From: Acidimicrobiales bacterium
GTDB taxonomy: Bacteria; Actinomycetota; Acidimicrobiia; Acidimicrobiales; MedAcidi-G1
Direction: 5' to 3'
Length of the DNA stretch: 64,000 nucleotides
Assembly: GCA_022452035.1 (NCBI GenBank)
Contig: JAKURV010000008.1
Span: 18,409 to 82,408 of the forward strand
A program made the position numbers and the translations under genes. Below the pieces are notes generated by a model. It did no database searches. It had not been told where the DNA came from and saw only the letters and a program-made list of their open reading frames with translations. Of the stretch, positions 1 to 8,047 are shown in pieces. The first letter of the stretch is position 1, and every line of letters begins with the position of its first letter.

Positions 1-976
1 ACATCCCCTCGGCGAAGCCAACGTGGGCCAACTGCGGGGTGGCCACCACGTCTCCCGCTGCGTAGACGCCTGGCTCGCCGGTTCGGAGGCGGTCGTCAAC
101 CTGGATGAAGCCTCGATCGTCAACCACCACTCGGGTGTCAACTAGGCCTGCCGAATCACCCCGGGGTTGGCGGCCTACAGCCATCACGACCAGGTCGACC
201 TCGACGGCCTCGTCGTTGCCGAACCGGACGGTGGTGGCGCCGCCGGCCGGGTCGTGGCCGTGAACGACCACCCCAGCGTGCACGGAGATCTGACGGCGGT
301 GAAACGAGCGCCGGACGGCCCCGGCCACGTCGGTATCACAACCGGGGAGGATCTCCGGGAGAGCCTCTAGGAGGGTGATCGTCGAGCCATAGTCGGCCAG
401 CATCGAGGCGAACTCGCAGCCGATGGCGCCGGCCCCGATCACCGCTACCCGGTCCGGTACCTCAAGCAGGGACAGCAACTCGTCGCTGGTGACGACCAGC
501 GTCCCATCGACCTCGAAGCCGGGAATGGTGCGAGGCGTCGACCCGGTGGCCAGCACGATGTGGTCGGCAGCCGCCACGGTCGACCCGTTGGGACCGTCCA
601 CGGTGACGACATGGTCCGCGCCAAGGCGTCCCGTACCGTCGTAGACGGTGACGTCACGTCCGGCCAGCAGGGAACTCAGCCCGCCGGCCAGGCCGTCGAT
701 GACCTCCTGCTTGCGCTGCTGGCTAACCGCCAAGTCCACGACTGGCTTGTGGTCACCAGTCGACACGCCGAACTGGGAGGCGCCCCGGACGGTGCGCAGC
801 ACCGAGGCCGTCTCTAACAGTTCCTTGGCCGGGATGCAGCCGAGGTGGAGACAGGTCCCGCCAATCCGCCCCTCTTCGACGAGGCCCACGTCGAGGCCGG
901 TCGCCGCCCCGTAGAGCGCCGCCGCATACCCCGCCGGGCCACCGCCCACCACCAGCAGGTCGTGACGGAGGGTCAT
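1..976 (-). CDS. lpdA: Dihydrolipoyl dehydrogenase, C-terminus cut by the window edge
   Basis: Flavoprotein disulfide reductase; family members reoxidise lipoyl groups of 2-oxoacid dehydrogenase or glycine cleavage complexes with NAD+. About 325 residues are visible. An N-terminal FAD site (VVGGGPAGYAAA) is followed by the redox-active disulfide motif GTCLHLGCIPAKELLETA, a central NAD site (VIGAGAIGCEFA) and the second FAD contact (GVYAAGDV) near the window edge. The C-terminal dimerisation domain with the catalytic His lies outside. The ATG overlaps the stop of the upstream 29-codon reading frame (ATGA), so translation is probably coupled. The HLGCIPAKELLETA wording favours lipoamide dehydrogenase over mercuric or glutathione reductase. 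Substrate complex is not visible here. Confidence 0.9.
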   Translation of the reverse strand, partial: MTLRHDLLVVGGGPAGYAAALYGAATGLDVGLVEEGRIGGTCLHLGCIPAKELLETASVLRTVRGASQFGVSTGDHKPVVDLAVSQQRKQEVIDGLAGGLSSLLAGRDVTVYDGTGRLGADHVVTVDGPNGSTVAAADHIVLATGSTPRTIPGFEVDGTLVVTSDELLSLLEVPDRVAVIGAGAIGCEFASMLADYGSTITLLEALPEILPGCDTDVAGAVRRSFHRRQISVHAGVVVHGHDPAGGATTVRFGNDEAVEVDLVVMAVGRQPRGDSAGLVDTRVVVDDRGFIQVDDRLRTGEPGVYAAGDVVATPQLAHVGFAEGM

Positions 977-1062
977 AGCGCCACCACTACCTGCACGGTG
1001 AAGGCCACCAGTAGCGCCATCCCGCACACCAGGGCCGAGATGATCAGGACGCGGGTGCTCAC
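973..1062 (-). CDS. Small single-span membrane protein upstream of lpdA
   Basis: A 29-residue frame with a GTG start, beginning VSTRVLIISALVCGM and otherwise almost wholly hydrophobic, which makes one membrane span. Its TGA overlaps the lpdA ATG (ATGA). A -10-like TACCGT lies 7 nt before the GTG, the same spacing as at many other genes here, so a leaderless transcript is likely. It starts only 30 bp from the divergent selenoprotein gene. No family is recognised. It may anchor something at the membrane or act mainly as a translational lead-in for lpdA. Support is positional; short hydrophobic frames can arise by chance. Confidence 0.45.
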   Translation of the reverse strand: MSTRVLIISALVCGMALLVAFTVQVVVAL

Positions 1063-1069
1063 GACGCCG

Positions 1070-1086
1070 ACGGTACCCCGTAGGGT
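1070..1086. promoter_or_regulatory. Back-to-back leaderless -10 boxes between the lpdA operon and the selenoprotein gene
   Basis: The 30 bp between two divergent start codons hold TACCGT on the minus strand (7 nt before GTG at 1062) and TAGGGT on the plus strand (6 nt before ATG at 1093). Both match the -10 spacing seen at other genes in the window. The two polymerases would compete for the same DNA. No -35 element is obvious. Confidence 0.5.
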
Positions 1087-1092
1087 CGTGAT

Positions 1093-1674
1093 ATGACCCC
1101 GATCAGGACGGGCTTTCTGGCCGTCCTGGTGCTTGTAACGGGTGCCTGTGGCGGCGCAGTCGATACAACCGCCCCTGTTCCAATACCGGCCCCCACGACC
1201 GCCATGGAGGTGGCCGCCTCCGAGTTGGGGTCGGCGGCCGGCGTACGGGGCGCTGCGGTACCGGACGAGTTGGGGTTCGAGGCGGTACTGATTGGCGGCG
1301 GCATGCTCCACGGTGCTGATCTGGCCGGCCAGGACGTCCTGTTCTGGTTCTGGGCTCCTACCTGAGCGACGTGCCGTAGAGAGGCCTCGGCGGTCGCCGA
1401 GCTCAGCCGCCGACCGGACATCACGGTGGTCGGAGTGTCCACCATCGGCCCGGACGTTGACCCGGAGTGGTCAGCATCCATCCTCCGGGAGTGGGGCATC
1501 ACCGGGTTCTCACACATTGCTGACGACGGGCGGGTGGGAGTCCTCTTCGATGTCTTCGGGACACCGGGCATGGCCGTGGTCACCGCGAGTGGCTCGGTGG
1601 CCTCCCGAACTGGTGACCCGGGACCGGGTGGTTATGACGACCTGATTCAGGCCGCCCGGGCGATGGACACTTAA
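1093..1674 (+). CDS. Thioredoxin-fold lipoprotein, predicted selenoprotein (in-frame TGA at 1363-1365 = Sec91)
   Basis: Read through one TGA, this is a single 193-residue protein. Residues 1-19 form a lipoprotein signal (LVTGAC), followed by a Pro/Thr-rich linker and a TlpA/peroxiredoxin-like thioredoxin fold. The strand VLFWFWAPT leads into U91-A-T-C94, where a CxxC is normal. Then come TVVGVSTIG and the cis-proline region [10 protein letters not shown] near the C-terminus. Homology-like sequence continues in the same frame on both sides of the TGA, which argues against a frameshift. A hairpin with a GGUC loop begins 20 nt after the TGA, fitting a bacterial SECIS. Expected role: extracytoplasmic thiol or peroxide redox chemistry. 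A -10-like TAGGGT lies 6 nt before ATG. The alternative is a nonsense-mutated pseudogene, which the second case at 44.5 kb makes less likely. Confidence 0.82.
1386..1401 (+). promoter_or_regulatory. Candidate bacterial SECIS hairpin of the thioredoxin-like gene
   Basis: CTCGGC pairs perfectly with GCCGAG around a GGTC loop. The stem starts 20 nt after the TGA at 1363 and the loop guanines lie 26-27 nt after it. SelB-binding bacterial SECIS elements are hairpins just downstream of UGA with G/U in the apical loop, and this fits. A few pairs below a C-C mismatch could extend the stem. The hairpin is within coding sequence, as expected. Confidence 0.6.
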
Positions 1675-1747
1675 CCACCGCCGGCGCGGGCGCCCTCAAC
1701 GGCCGACCCCGTATCCTGTCCTGACCCGACCCCTACGAGGAGTCCCG

Positions 1748-3151
1748 ATGTCCGGGAAGACCCTGAGCCAAAAGGTCTGGGACCGTCACGTAGTGCGGTC
1801 GGCCGACGGCCAACCCGACTTGCTGTTCATCGACCTGCACTTGGTCCACGAGGTCACCTCCCCACAGGCCTTCGACGGTCTCCGCACGGCCGGACGGCGG
1901 GTCCGCCACCCGGAGTTGACGGTGGCCACTGAGGACCACAACGTGCCCACGGTCGACATTGACCAGCCCATCGCTGACCCGATCAGTCGCACCCAGGTCG
2001 AGGCCCTGCGGACCAACTGCGAGGAGTTCGGCGTGCCGCTCTACCCGATGGGTGATCCGGGGCAGGGCATCGTGCACGTCATCGGCCCCGAGAAGGGCCT
2101 GACCCTGCCCGGCATGACCGTGGTGTGCGGCGACAGCCACACCAGTACCCACGGGGCGTTCGGGGCGCTGGCCTTTGGCATCGGCACCAGTGAGGTGGAA
2201 CACGTTTTGGCCACCCAAACTCTGCCCCAGCAGGTGCCCGGCACCCTGGCCGTCACCGTGGACGGCACCCTCCCCGAGGGCTCCACGGCCAAGGACGTGA
2301 TTCTGGCGATCGTGGGCCGCCTGGGCACAGGTGGTGGGATCGGCTCGGTCATCGAGTACCGGGGCGAGGTGATCCGCAACCTTTCAATGGAGGGCCGGAT
2401 GACTGTCTGCAACATGTCCATCGAGGCCGGGGCCAAGGCCGGCTTGATCGCCCCTGACGACACCACCTTCGAATACCTGGCTGGTCGCCCCCACGCCCCG
2501 TTTGGTGCCGACTGGGACGCCGCGGTGAACGATTGGCGGAGCCTGGCTACCGACGACGACGCCGTGTTCGACCGGGAGGTCGTCCTGGACGGTGCCGACA
2601 TCGTCCCTCACGTGTCGTGGGGCACCAACCCCGGTCAGGTCATGCGCATGGACGGCACCGTGCCCGACCCCGGGTCGTTCGAGGATCCCAGCCAGGCCGA
2701 AGCCGCCCAGCGGGCCCTGGACTACATGGGACTGACCGCCGGAACCCCGATCCGCGACGTGGCCGTCGACACCGTGTTCATCGGCTCGTGCACCAACAGC
2801 CGCATCGAGGACCTCCGGGCCGCCGCTGAGGTGGCCGACGGTCGCCAGGTGGCCGACGGGATGCGCACGCTGGTCGTTCCCGGCTCCGGGGCGGTCAAAG
2901 CCCAAGCCGAGGCTGAGGGCCTCCCCGAGGTGTTCACCGCTGCCGGCTTCGACTGGCGGGAGCCCGGGTGCTCTATGTGCCTGGCCATGAACCCCGACAA
3001 GCTCACGGCCGGCGAACGCTGCGCCAGTACCAGCAACCGGAACTTCGAGGGCCGACAGGGACGGGGCGGGCGCACCCACCTGGTCTCCCCGGCCGTCGCC
3101 GCTGCCACGGCCATCGCCGGCACGTTCGCCACACCGGCCGACCTGGACTGA
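1748..3151 (+). CDS. leuC: 3-isopropylmalate dehydratase large subunit
   Basis: With LeuD it isomerises 2-isopropylmalate to 3-isopropylmalate in leucine synthesis. The 467 residues match the usual length. The [4Fe-4S] cluster ligands are visible in GSCTNSR (near residue 345) and GCSMCLAMN (near residue 410). The substrate-loop motif [20 protein letters not shown] is also present. The ATG follows GAGGAG at a normal distance, and a TATCCT -10-like box lies about 35 nt upstream. leuD follows after 10 bp. leuA is encoded convergently 3 kb away behind its own attenuator; no leuB is in the window. Confidence 0.97.
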   Translation: MSGKTLSQKVWDRHVVRSADGQPDLLFIDLHLVHEVTSPQAFDGLRTAGRRVRHPELTVATEDHNVPTVDIDQPIADPISRTQVEALRTNCEEFGVPLYPMGDPGQGIVHVIGPEKGLTLPGMTVVCGDSHTSTHGAFGALAFGIGTSEVEHVLATQTLPQQVPGTLAVTVDGTLPEGSTAKDVILAIVGRLGTGGGIGSVIEYRGEVIRNLSMEGRMTVCNMSIEAGAKAGLIAPDDTTFEYLAGRPHAPFGADWDAAVNDWRSLATDDDAVFDREVVLDGADIVPHVSWGTNPGQVMRMDGTVPDPGSFEDPSQAEAAQRALDYMGLTAGTPIRDVAVDTVFIGSCTNSRIEDLRAAAEVADGRQVADGMRTLVVPGSGAVKAQAEAEGLPEVFTAAGFDWREPGCSMCLAMNPDKLTAGERCASTSNRNFEGRQGRGGRTHLVSPAVAAATAIAGTFATPADLD

Positions 3152-3161
3152 GGAGGACAAC

Positions 3162-3755
3162 ATGGACGCCGTCCAGATCGTCTCGGGCACCGCGCTGCCG
3201 CTCCGACGTTCCGACGTGGACACCGACCAGATCATCCCCAGCGACTGGCTGAAGCGCGTGGAGCGCACTGGCTTCGAGAAGGGTCTGTTCTCCGAGTGGC
3301 GCGACAACCGGGACTTTGTGCTCAACGATGAGCGCTACTCCGAGGCTGTGGTGCTGGTGGCCGGGCCCAACTTCGGCACCGGTTCGTCGCGCGAGCACGC
3401 CGTATGGGCCATCCAGCAGTACGGGTTCGGGGCCGTGGTCTCGCCGCGGTTCGCTGACATTTTCCGGAACAACTGCACCAAGAACGGCCTGGTGCCCGTG
3501 CAGGTAACGCCCGAGGTGGGTGCCGCCCTTCTGGACGCCGTCGAGGCCGACCCCGACCTGGTGGTCACCATCGATCTGGCCAACTTGACGCTGGAGGCCC
3601 CGGATGCCGGGATCTCCTGCACGTTCCCGATGGATGACGCCACACGTGAGCGCTATCTGGAGGGCCTGGACGACATCGGCATCTCGCTGCGTCACGAGGA
3701 CGACATCACCGGCTACGAGTCAACCCGACCGTCCTGGCTACCCACCACGGGATGA
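3162..3755 (+). CDS. leuD: 3-isopropylmalate dehydratase small subunit
   Basis: The swivelling domain of isopropylmalate isomerase, 197 residues. Typical motifs are RSDVDTDQIIPSDWLKRVERTG at the N-terminus, GPNFGTGSSREHAVWA near residue 68, and FADIFRNNCTKNGLVPV. GGAGG precedes the ATG by 7 nt. It is cotranscribed with leuC, and its TGA overlaps the ATG of the next gene, so a beta-propeller lipoprotein is translationally coupled to it. Confidence 0.96.
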   Translation: MDAVQIVSGTALPLRRSDVDTDQIIPSDWLKRVERTGFEKGLFSEWRDNRDFVLNDERYSEAVVLVAGPNFGTGSSREHAVWAIQQYGFGAVVSPRFADIFRNNCTKNGLVPVQVTPEVGAALLDAVEADPDLVVTIDLANLTLEAPDAGISCTFPMDDATRERYLEGLDDIGISLRHEDDITGYESTRPSWLPTTG

Positions 3756-6046
3756 CCTCCGGGCGGCGGGTCCTGCGCAACGGCCTGGCGGTCACAGTGG
3801 TGAGCTTGGTGGTCGTCGGGTGCGGCACCGACCCGGCTGGGCTGGGCCGGTCGGGTAACCCGGTGGCACCCACCACGATGACGGTGGCCCCGTCGACCAC
3901 CGGTCCGACGGCCACCGTGGCTCCCTCGACGACCGGGGTAGTCGACGTGTCGGGTACCGAGTTAACCGCTGGGCTGGTCCCGTTCACGGAATGTGACGAG
4001 TTGTTGCGTCACCTGCGGACGGAGGCCACTGAACGGGTCGGGCCCTACGGCCTAGGCGGTGGGTGGTTCGGCGGACCGGTCGTCATGGAAATGGCGACGA
4101 TGGACGTGGCGATGGCCGCCCCGGCAGTCGGCATGGCCCGGTCCATGGAGGAAGGTGTCGACTACTCGGGTACCAACGTCCAGGAGGTCGGGATCGACGA
4201 ACCCGACATCCTCAAGACCGACGGCCGGCGGATCGTGGTCGTCGAGGACGACTACCTCTACTACGTGGACGTGTCCGGTCCGGCGGCGGTGCTGACCGGC
4301 TCGCTGCGCCTGGAGGGCCACTGGAGCCGCGACCTGCTGCTGGCCGGGAGCCGGGCGTTCCTTATCGCCGACACCCATATCCCGGGCGACGGTGACACGG
4401 ACGTCACGGCGCCTGCCCTGACCCGGCTCTCGCCGCCCGGCACCTGGACACCGCTGACCAGCGTGATCGAGGTGGACCTCTCCGATCCAGCCAACCTCCG
4501 CATCGTCGGTGTCCTGACCGTGCAGGGCCGGCACGTCAGCAGCCGGGTGGTGGGCGGGGCAGCCCGCGTCGTCGTGGTCTCCACGCCGAGCGAACTGCCG
4601 TTCGTCTACCCGGCCAGCCCGACCGGAGAGGAACGTGCCGAACGGTTCAACCGCGAGGTGGTGGCCGAGACCGTCCTGGCCGATTGGATGCCCGACTTTG
4701 TCCTCGAATCCGCTGGCACCACGGTGGCCGAAGGGTCACTGAACGCCTGCACCGACGTGTCTCACCCGGTGGACTTCGCCGGCTTCTCCACCCTGTCGGT
4801 CCTAACCGTGCCCCTCTACGAGCCGCTGGCCGCTCCGGCGACCACCGCCGTGCTGGCTGAGGGAACCACCGTCTACGCCGGGCACGAGAACCTGTACGTG
4901 ACGACTAACGCCTGGGTCGATCCCGAGGAGATGCAAGACGAGTCCCTGATGCGGTGGTGGAACGACAACTGGGACACCGCCGTCCACCAGTTCGACGTCA
5001 CCGACCCGACGGCCGCCACCTACACAGCCTCGGGTGAGGTTCCGGGACACCTCCTGAACCAGTTCTCGCTGTCCGAGCACGACGGTTACCTGAGGGTGGC
5101 CACCACCACCGGCGGCCCGTGGCGGTTCGACGAGGACGCCGAGTCGATGGTGACCGTGCTGGCCCGCAACGACGCGACCTTGGAGATAGTGGGCCAAGTG
5201 GGTGACATGGGCCGGGGCGAGCGGATCTTCGCCGTGCGCTACGTGGGCGACGTGGCCTACGTGGTGACCTTTCGCCAGACCGATCCCTTCTACACCGTGG
5301 ACCTCTCGGACCCCACGGCGCCCACCGTGCGGGGCGAGTTGAAGATCACTGGGTTCAGCGGCTACCTGCACCCCGTCGGCCCCGATCGGGTGCTGGGCAT
5401 TGGCCAGGAGGCCACCGACGAGGGCCGGACCACCGGCACCAAGGTCACCCTGTTTGATGTGTCGGACCTGGACGCGCCCCGCGACCTGGCCACCTGGACC
5501 CAGGGTGGCGGCCACAGCGGCGTGGAGTGGGACCACCGAGCCTTCCTGGCCTGGAAGGACCTGGCCGTTCTCCCCTTTAACGACTGGCAGGCCGAGGAGA
5601 ACGGAGCGGTCGTCCTGCGGGTGGGCCATGACTCTCTCGACGAGGTGGGTCGTATCGACCACGCCGACGATCCGGGTACCGAGCCGGTGCCGCCGTGCCC
5701 CGAGGTGGACCCGGCCGAACTGGCCGACGAGGCGACACGCCTGGAGATGATGGGCGGCCCTGTGGTCATGTTTTGCGACCGGGGCGTGAAGGCCACCTTG
5801 AAGGGGCACTGGTGCGACCTGCTGCCTCGCGACGACGCCCACTGGTGGGCCGAGGAGTTCGGGGTCGACCCGGACGCCATTCCCGCCGACGTCGACGTGG
5901 TGGTCTGCTGGCCGGACGGCGGCTATGTGCAGCCCATCCAGCGCACGCTGGTCATCGGCACCGGCCTGTGGTCGTACTCCCGCCAGCGGCTACAGGAGAA
6001 CGCCCTGGAGGACCTGGCCCGCCAACAGGTCGTCGACCTGGGCTGA
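3752..6046 (+). CDS. Secreted beta-propeller domain lipoprotein
   Basis: A 764-residue protein with a lipoprotein signal (VVSLVVVGCG, Cys near residue 24), a Thr/Pro-rich linker, then a long repeat region. It resembles the bacterial/archaeal secreted beta-propeller family: GTNVQEVGIDEPDILKTDG is its hallmark start, and blade-like units such as VDLSDPTAPTVRGELKI and FDVSDLDAPRDLATW recur. It overlaps leuD by 4 bp (ATGA), yet nothing in it suggests leucine metabolism. The coupling is probably genomic economy or a surface function co-expressed with growth. Function unknown; extracellular binding or scaffolding is an inference. It ends 150 bp from the convergent leuA, and I see no gene in that gap. 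Confidence 0.8.
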   Translation: MTSGRRVLRNGLAVTVVSLVVVGCGTDPAGLGRSGNPVAPTTMTVAPSTTGPTATVAPSTTGVVDVSGTELTAGLVPFTECDELLRHLRTEATERVGPYGLGGGWFGGPVVMEMATMDVAMAAPAVGMARSMEEGVDYSGTNVQEVGIDEPDILKTDGRRIVVVEDDYLYYVDVSGPAAVLTGSLRLEGHWSRDLLLAGSRAFLIADTHIPGDGDTDVTAPALTRLSPPGTWTPLTSVIEVDLSDPANLRIVGVLTVQGRHVSSRVVGGAARVVVVSTPSELPFVYPASPTGEERAERFNREVVAETVLADWMPDFVLESAGTTVAEGSLNACTDVSHPVDFAGFSTLSVLTVPLYEPLAAPATTAVLAEGTTVYAGHENLYVTTNAWVDPEEMQDESLMRWWNDNWDTAVHQFDVTDPTAATYTASGEVPGHLLNQFSLSEHDGYLRVATTTGGPWRFDEDAESMVTVLARNDATLEIVGQVGDMGRGERIFAVRYVGDVAYVVTFRQTDPFYTVDLSDPTAPTVRGELKITGFSGYLHPVGPDRVLGIGQEATDEGRTTGTKVTLFDVSDLDAPRDLATWTQGGGHSGVEWDHRAFLAWKDLAVLPFNDWQAEENGAVVLRVGHDSLDEVGRIDHADDPGTEPVPPCPEVDPAELADEATRLEMMGGPVVMFCDRGVKATLKGHWCDLLPRDDAHWWAEEFGVDPDAIPADVDVVVCWPDGGYVQPIQRTLVIGTGLWSYSRQRLQENALEDLARQQVVDLG

Positions 6047-6199
6047 GCCCGGTAAGGCCTCCAGCATGGTGAACGAACCGTGGACGACGGCCGGCATGGC
6101 CACATGCCTCACCGTCGATCCCGTCGTCGATGGTGAAGTCCAGAAGCGTCGGGAGGGATAACTCCCCGTACCCAGGGTCGGCAGTCTTCAGGTGCTGTC

Positions 6200-7774
6200 T
6201 CAGCCGATGTGGCCGGGACGGTCCACGGCGTTGGGGTCCTCACCAGACTCCCGGATCCGGGCGATTTTGTTGAGGGCCCCGATAAAGGCCCGTGCCGAAG
6301 CCTCTACCACGTCGGTAGACAGACCCCGACCGGAAACCTTGACACCGTCGTTGCTCTCGAAGGTGAGCGCCACGTCGGCCAGGGCGTCCACGCCACCGGT
6401 TACCGAGGTGACGTTGTAGTCGGTCATCCGACCCTCGACCCCGGTGGCCTGCTTGATGGCCGTGCAAGAGGCGTCCACCATCCCGTCGCCTTCGCAGGAC
6501 ACCGAGACCTCCTCGCCGTCCACTCGTATCACCAAGTCGGCCGACGGCGTGCTGACGCTGCCGCCCCGTACGTCCAGGCTCAAGAACTCGTAAGCGTGGT
6601 CGACCCTGCCGCCCACTTCCTCGATGGCCAGGGCCTCCAGGTCGGCATCACTGAGCTGCACCTTGCGGTCGGCCAACTCCTTGAACCGGGTAAAGGCCGC
6701 GTTGAGGGCATCGCCCTGGATGTCGTGGCCGAGTTTCTGGAGGGCGTCGCGGAAGGCGGCCCGACCCGAGTGCTTGCCCAACACCAGCTGGCTCTCGCCC
6801 TGGCCCACGGCCGCCGGGTCCATGATCTCGTAGGTGGTGCGCTCGTTCAGCACGCCGTGCTGGTGGATGCCTGCCTCGTGGGCGAAGGCGTTGCGCCCCA
6901 CCACGGCCTTGTTGTACTGCACCGGGTAACCGGTGAGGCGGCTGACGATCCGGCTGGACTTCGCTAGCTCCTCGGTCCGGATGTCTACCTCGATGTCGGC
7001 GTAGGTGTCGGGCCGGGTGCGGATGGCCATGACGATCTCCTCCATGGCCGCGTTGCCAGCCCGCTCGCCGATGCCGTTGATGGTGCACTCCACTTGCCGG
7101 GCTCCGGCCTCAACGGCAGCCAGGGAGTTGGCCACGGCTAGGCCGAGGTCGTTGTGGCAGTGCGTGGAGAGCACGTAGTTGCCCGACACCCGCTCCCGGA
7201 TGGCCCGGATGCGTGCCGCCCACTCCACCGGGGTGGCGAATCCCACGGTGTCCGGGATGTTCAGAGTTCCGGCCCCGGCGTCCACCGCGGCCTGCAGCAC
7301 GTCGCACATGAAGTCGAAGTCGGAGCGCGATGCGTCCTCGGGGCTGAACTCGACGTCGTCGGTGTACTCCCGGGCCCGGGTGACCGCCGAGGCGGCCTCG
7401 GTCAGCACCTGGGCGGGGCTCATCTTGAGCTTGTGTTCCATGTGGGTGGGGCTGGTAGCGATGAAGGTGTGGATGCGTCGTTGGGCCGCCGGTTCGATGG
7501 CCTCCCAGCAGCGGTCGATGTCCTTGTGGGCGGTGCGGGAAAGCCCGCAGATGGTCGGTCCCTCTATGGACGAAGCAATGGCGTGGACGGCCTCGAAGTC
7601 GCCCTGGCTGGCGATGGGGAACCCGGCCTCGATGTAGTCGACGCCCAGGCGGGCCAGCTGATCGGCGATCTCCAGTTTCTCCCCAACGTCTAGGGAGATG
7701 CCCGGCGACTGCTCGCCGTCGCGGAGGGTGGTGTCGAAGATGATCACCCGATCGGTCTTCGTCTGCTCGCTCAT
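6200..7774 (-). CDS. leuA: 2-isopropylmalate synthase
   Basis: Condenses acetyl-CoA with 2-oxoisovalerate, the committed and leucine-inhibited step. 524 residues, the bacterial type-1 form. The DRE-TIM catalytic domain starts [12 protein letters not shown]; the metal-binding [14 protein letters not shown] motif is near residue 203 and the catalytic domain ends around residue 380. The C-terminal allosteric domain follows ([19 protein letters not shown] and onward). The ATG has no strong Shine-Dalgarno and lies just after a pentamer repeat. A leucine-rich leader peptide and terminator hairpin sit 90-200 bp upstream, so expression is probably set by attenuation. leuCD face it from the other strand. 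Confidence 0.96.
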   Translation of the reverse strand: MSEQTKTDRVIIFDTTLRDGEQSPGISLDVGEKLEIADQLARLGVDYIEAGFPIASQGDFEAVHAIASSIEGPTICGLSRTAHKDIDRCWEAIEPAAQRRIHTFIATSPTHMEHKLKMSPAQVLTEAASAVTRAREYTDDVEFSPEDASRSDFDFMCDVLQAAVDAGAGTLNIPDTVGFATPVEWAARIRAIRERVSGNYVLSTHCHNDLGLAVANSLAAVEAGARQVECTINGIGERAGNAAMEEIVMAIRTRPDTYADIEVDIRTEELAKSSRIVSRLTGYPVQYNKAVVGRNAFAHEAGIHQHGVLNERTTYEIMDPAAVGQGESQLVLGKHSGRAAFRDALQKLGHDIQGDALNAAFTRFKELADRKVQLSDADLEALAIEEVGGRVDHAYEFLSLDVRGGSVSTPSADLVIRVDGEEVSVSCEGDGMVDASCTAIKQATGVEGRMTDYNVTSVTGGVDALADVALTFESNDGVKVSGRGLSTDVVEASARAFIGALNKIARIRESGEDPNAVDRPGHIG

Positions 7775-7787
7775 GGCTGGTTCCGTT

Positions 7788-7817
7788 TCTGGTCTGGTCT
7801 GGTCTGGTTTGGTCTGG
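7788..7817 (-). repeat. Pentanucleotide tandem repeat in the leuA 5' leader
   Basis: Six tandem copies of TCTGG (one reads TTTGG), giving repeated CCAGA in the leuA mRNA between the attenuator and the start codon. The region would be unpaired, C/A-rich RNA. The number of copies does not affect reading frame because it is outside the CDS. It might act as a standby or spacer sequence. A looser version (AACCAGA, AACCCAGA, AACAGCCAGG) occurs in the ilvC leader. Confidence 0.7.
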
Positions 7818-7863
7818 TGGGTGTGACGGTCTCGTTCCGGCTGCGGATCCCCTCCGGCGGACG

Positions 7864-7940
7864 GTTCCCGAAAACCGAAGAACCTCCTGGCCCAGTGGGC
7901 GCAGGAGGTTCGGGCGAACGCGTATGTGGGGCGTTCGCCC
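7864..7940 (-). terminator. leuA attenuator: leader hairpin plus intrinsic terminator
   Basis: On the minus strand two perfect hairpins follow the leader peptide. GGGCGAACGC pairs with GCGTTCGCCC (7931-7940 with 7912-7921), starting inside the leader stop codon. Next, GAACCTCCTG pairs with CAGGAGGTTC (7902-7911 with 7880-7889), with further pairing in the loop, followed by a T-rich TTCTTCGGTTTTC. The second is a terminator and the first a ribosome-sensitive pause hairpin. Stalling on the leucine codons of the leader should change which forms. Confidence 0.8.
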
Positions 7941-7975
7941 TAGGTCAGCAGCAGGAGGTCGAGGACGGGTTGCAT
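7940..7975 (-). CDS. leuL: Leucine attenuator leader peptide (MQPVLDLLLLT)
   Basis: An 11-codon frame with five leucines, four of them consecutive, next to a valine and ending at TAG directly at the base of the first attenuator hairpin. This is the classic design in which leucyl-tRNA scarcity stalls the ribosome and prevents termination ahead of leuA. A TACACT -10-like box ends 8 nt before the ATG, so the leader peptide itself would be read from a leaderless or nearly leaderless transcript. No Shine-Dalgarno is needed in that case, and none is seen. Confidence 0.85.
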   Translation of the reverse strand: MQPVLDLLLLT

Positions 7976-7983
7976 TGGGAACC

Positions 7984-8014
7984 AGTGTAGACGACGTAGT
8001 CGGCTCGGCGACAA
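7984..8014 (-). promoter_or_regulatory. Promoter of the leuA attenuator transcript
   Basis: Minus-strand TACACT (7984-7989) is a plausible -10 and TTGTCG (8009-8014) a plausible -35, 19 bp apart, slightly wider than ideal. Transcription would start at or just before the leader-peptide ATG. The S9 peptidase gene upstream ends at 8048, so the promoter fits in the gap. Confidence 0.5.
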
Positions 8015-8047
8015 CTCGTCGATCCTTGCCCGGCCTGTCGGGGCTGC

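Noticed and set aside
1093..1674. Two separate genes (a 90-residue lipoprotein and an 82-residue protein starting near 1426)
   Set aside because: Both halves are in the same frame, join seamlessly at one TGA and together make a full thioredoxin fold; treated as one selenoprotein gene instead.
4802..5842. Long His/Gly-rich minus-strand frame
   Set aside because: Shadow of the beta-propeller gene; low-complexity composition typical of antisense frames in high-GC DNA.
6047..6199. Possible small gene between the beta-propeller and leuA
   Set aside because: Open frames on both strands but no start with a ribosome signal, no -10 box at the usual spacing and no recognisable motif.
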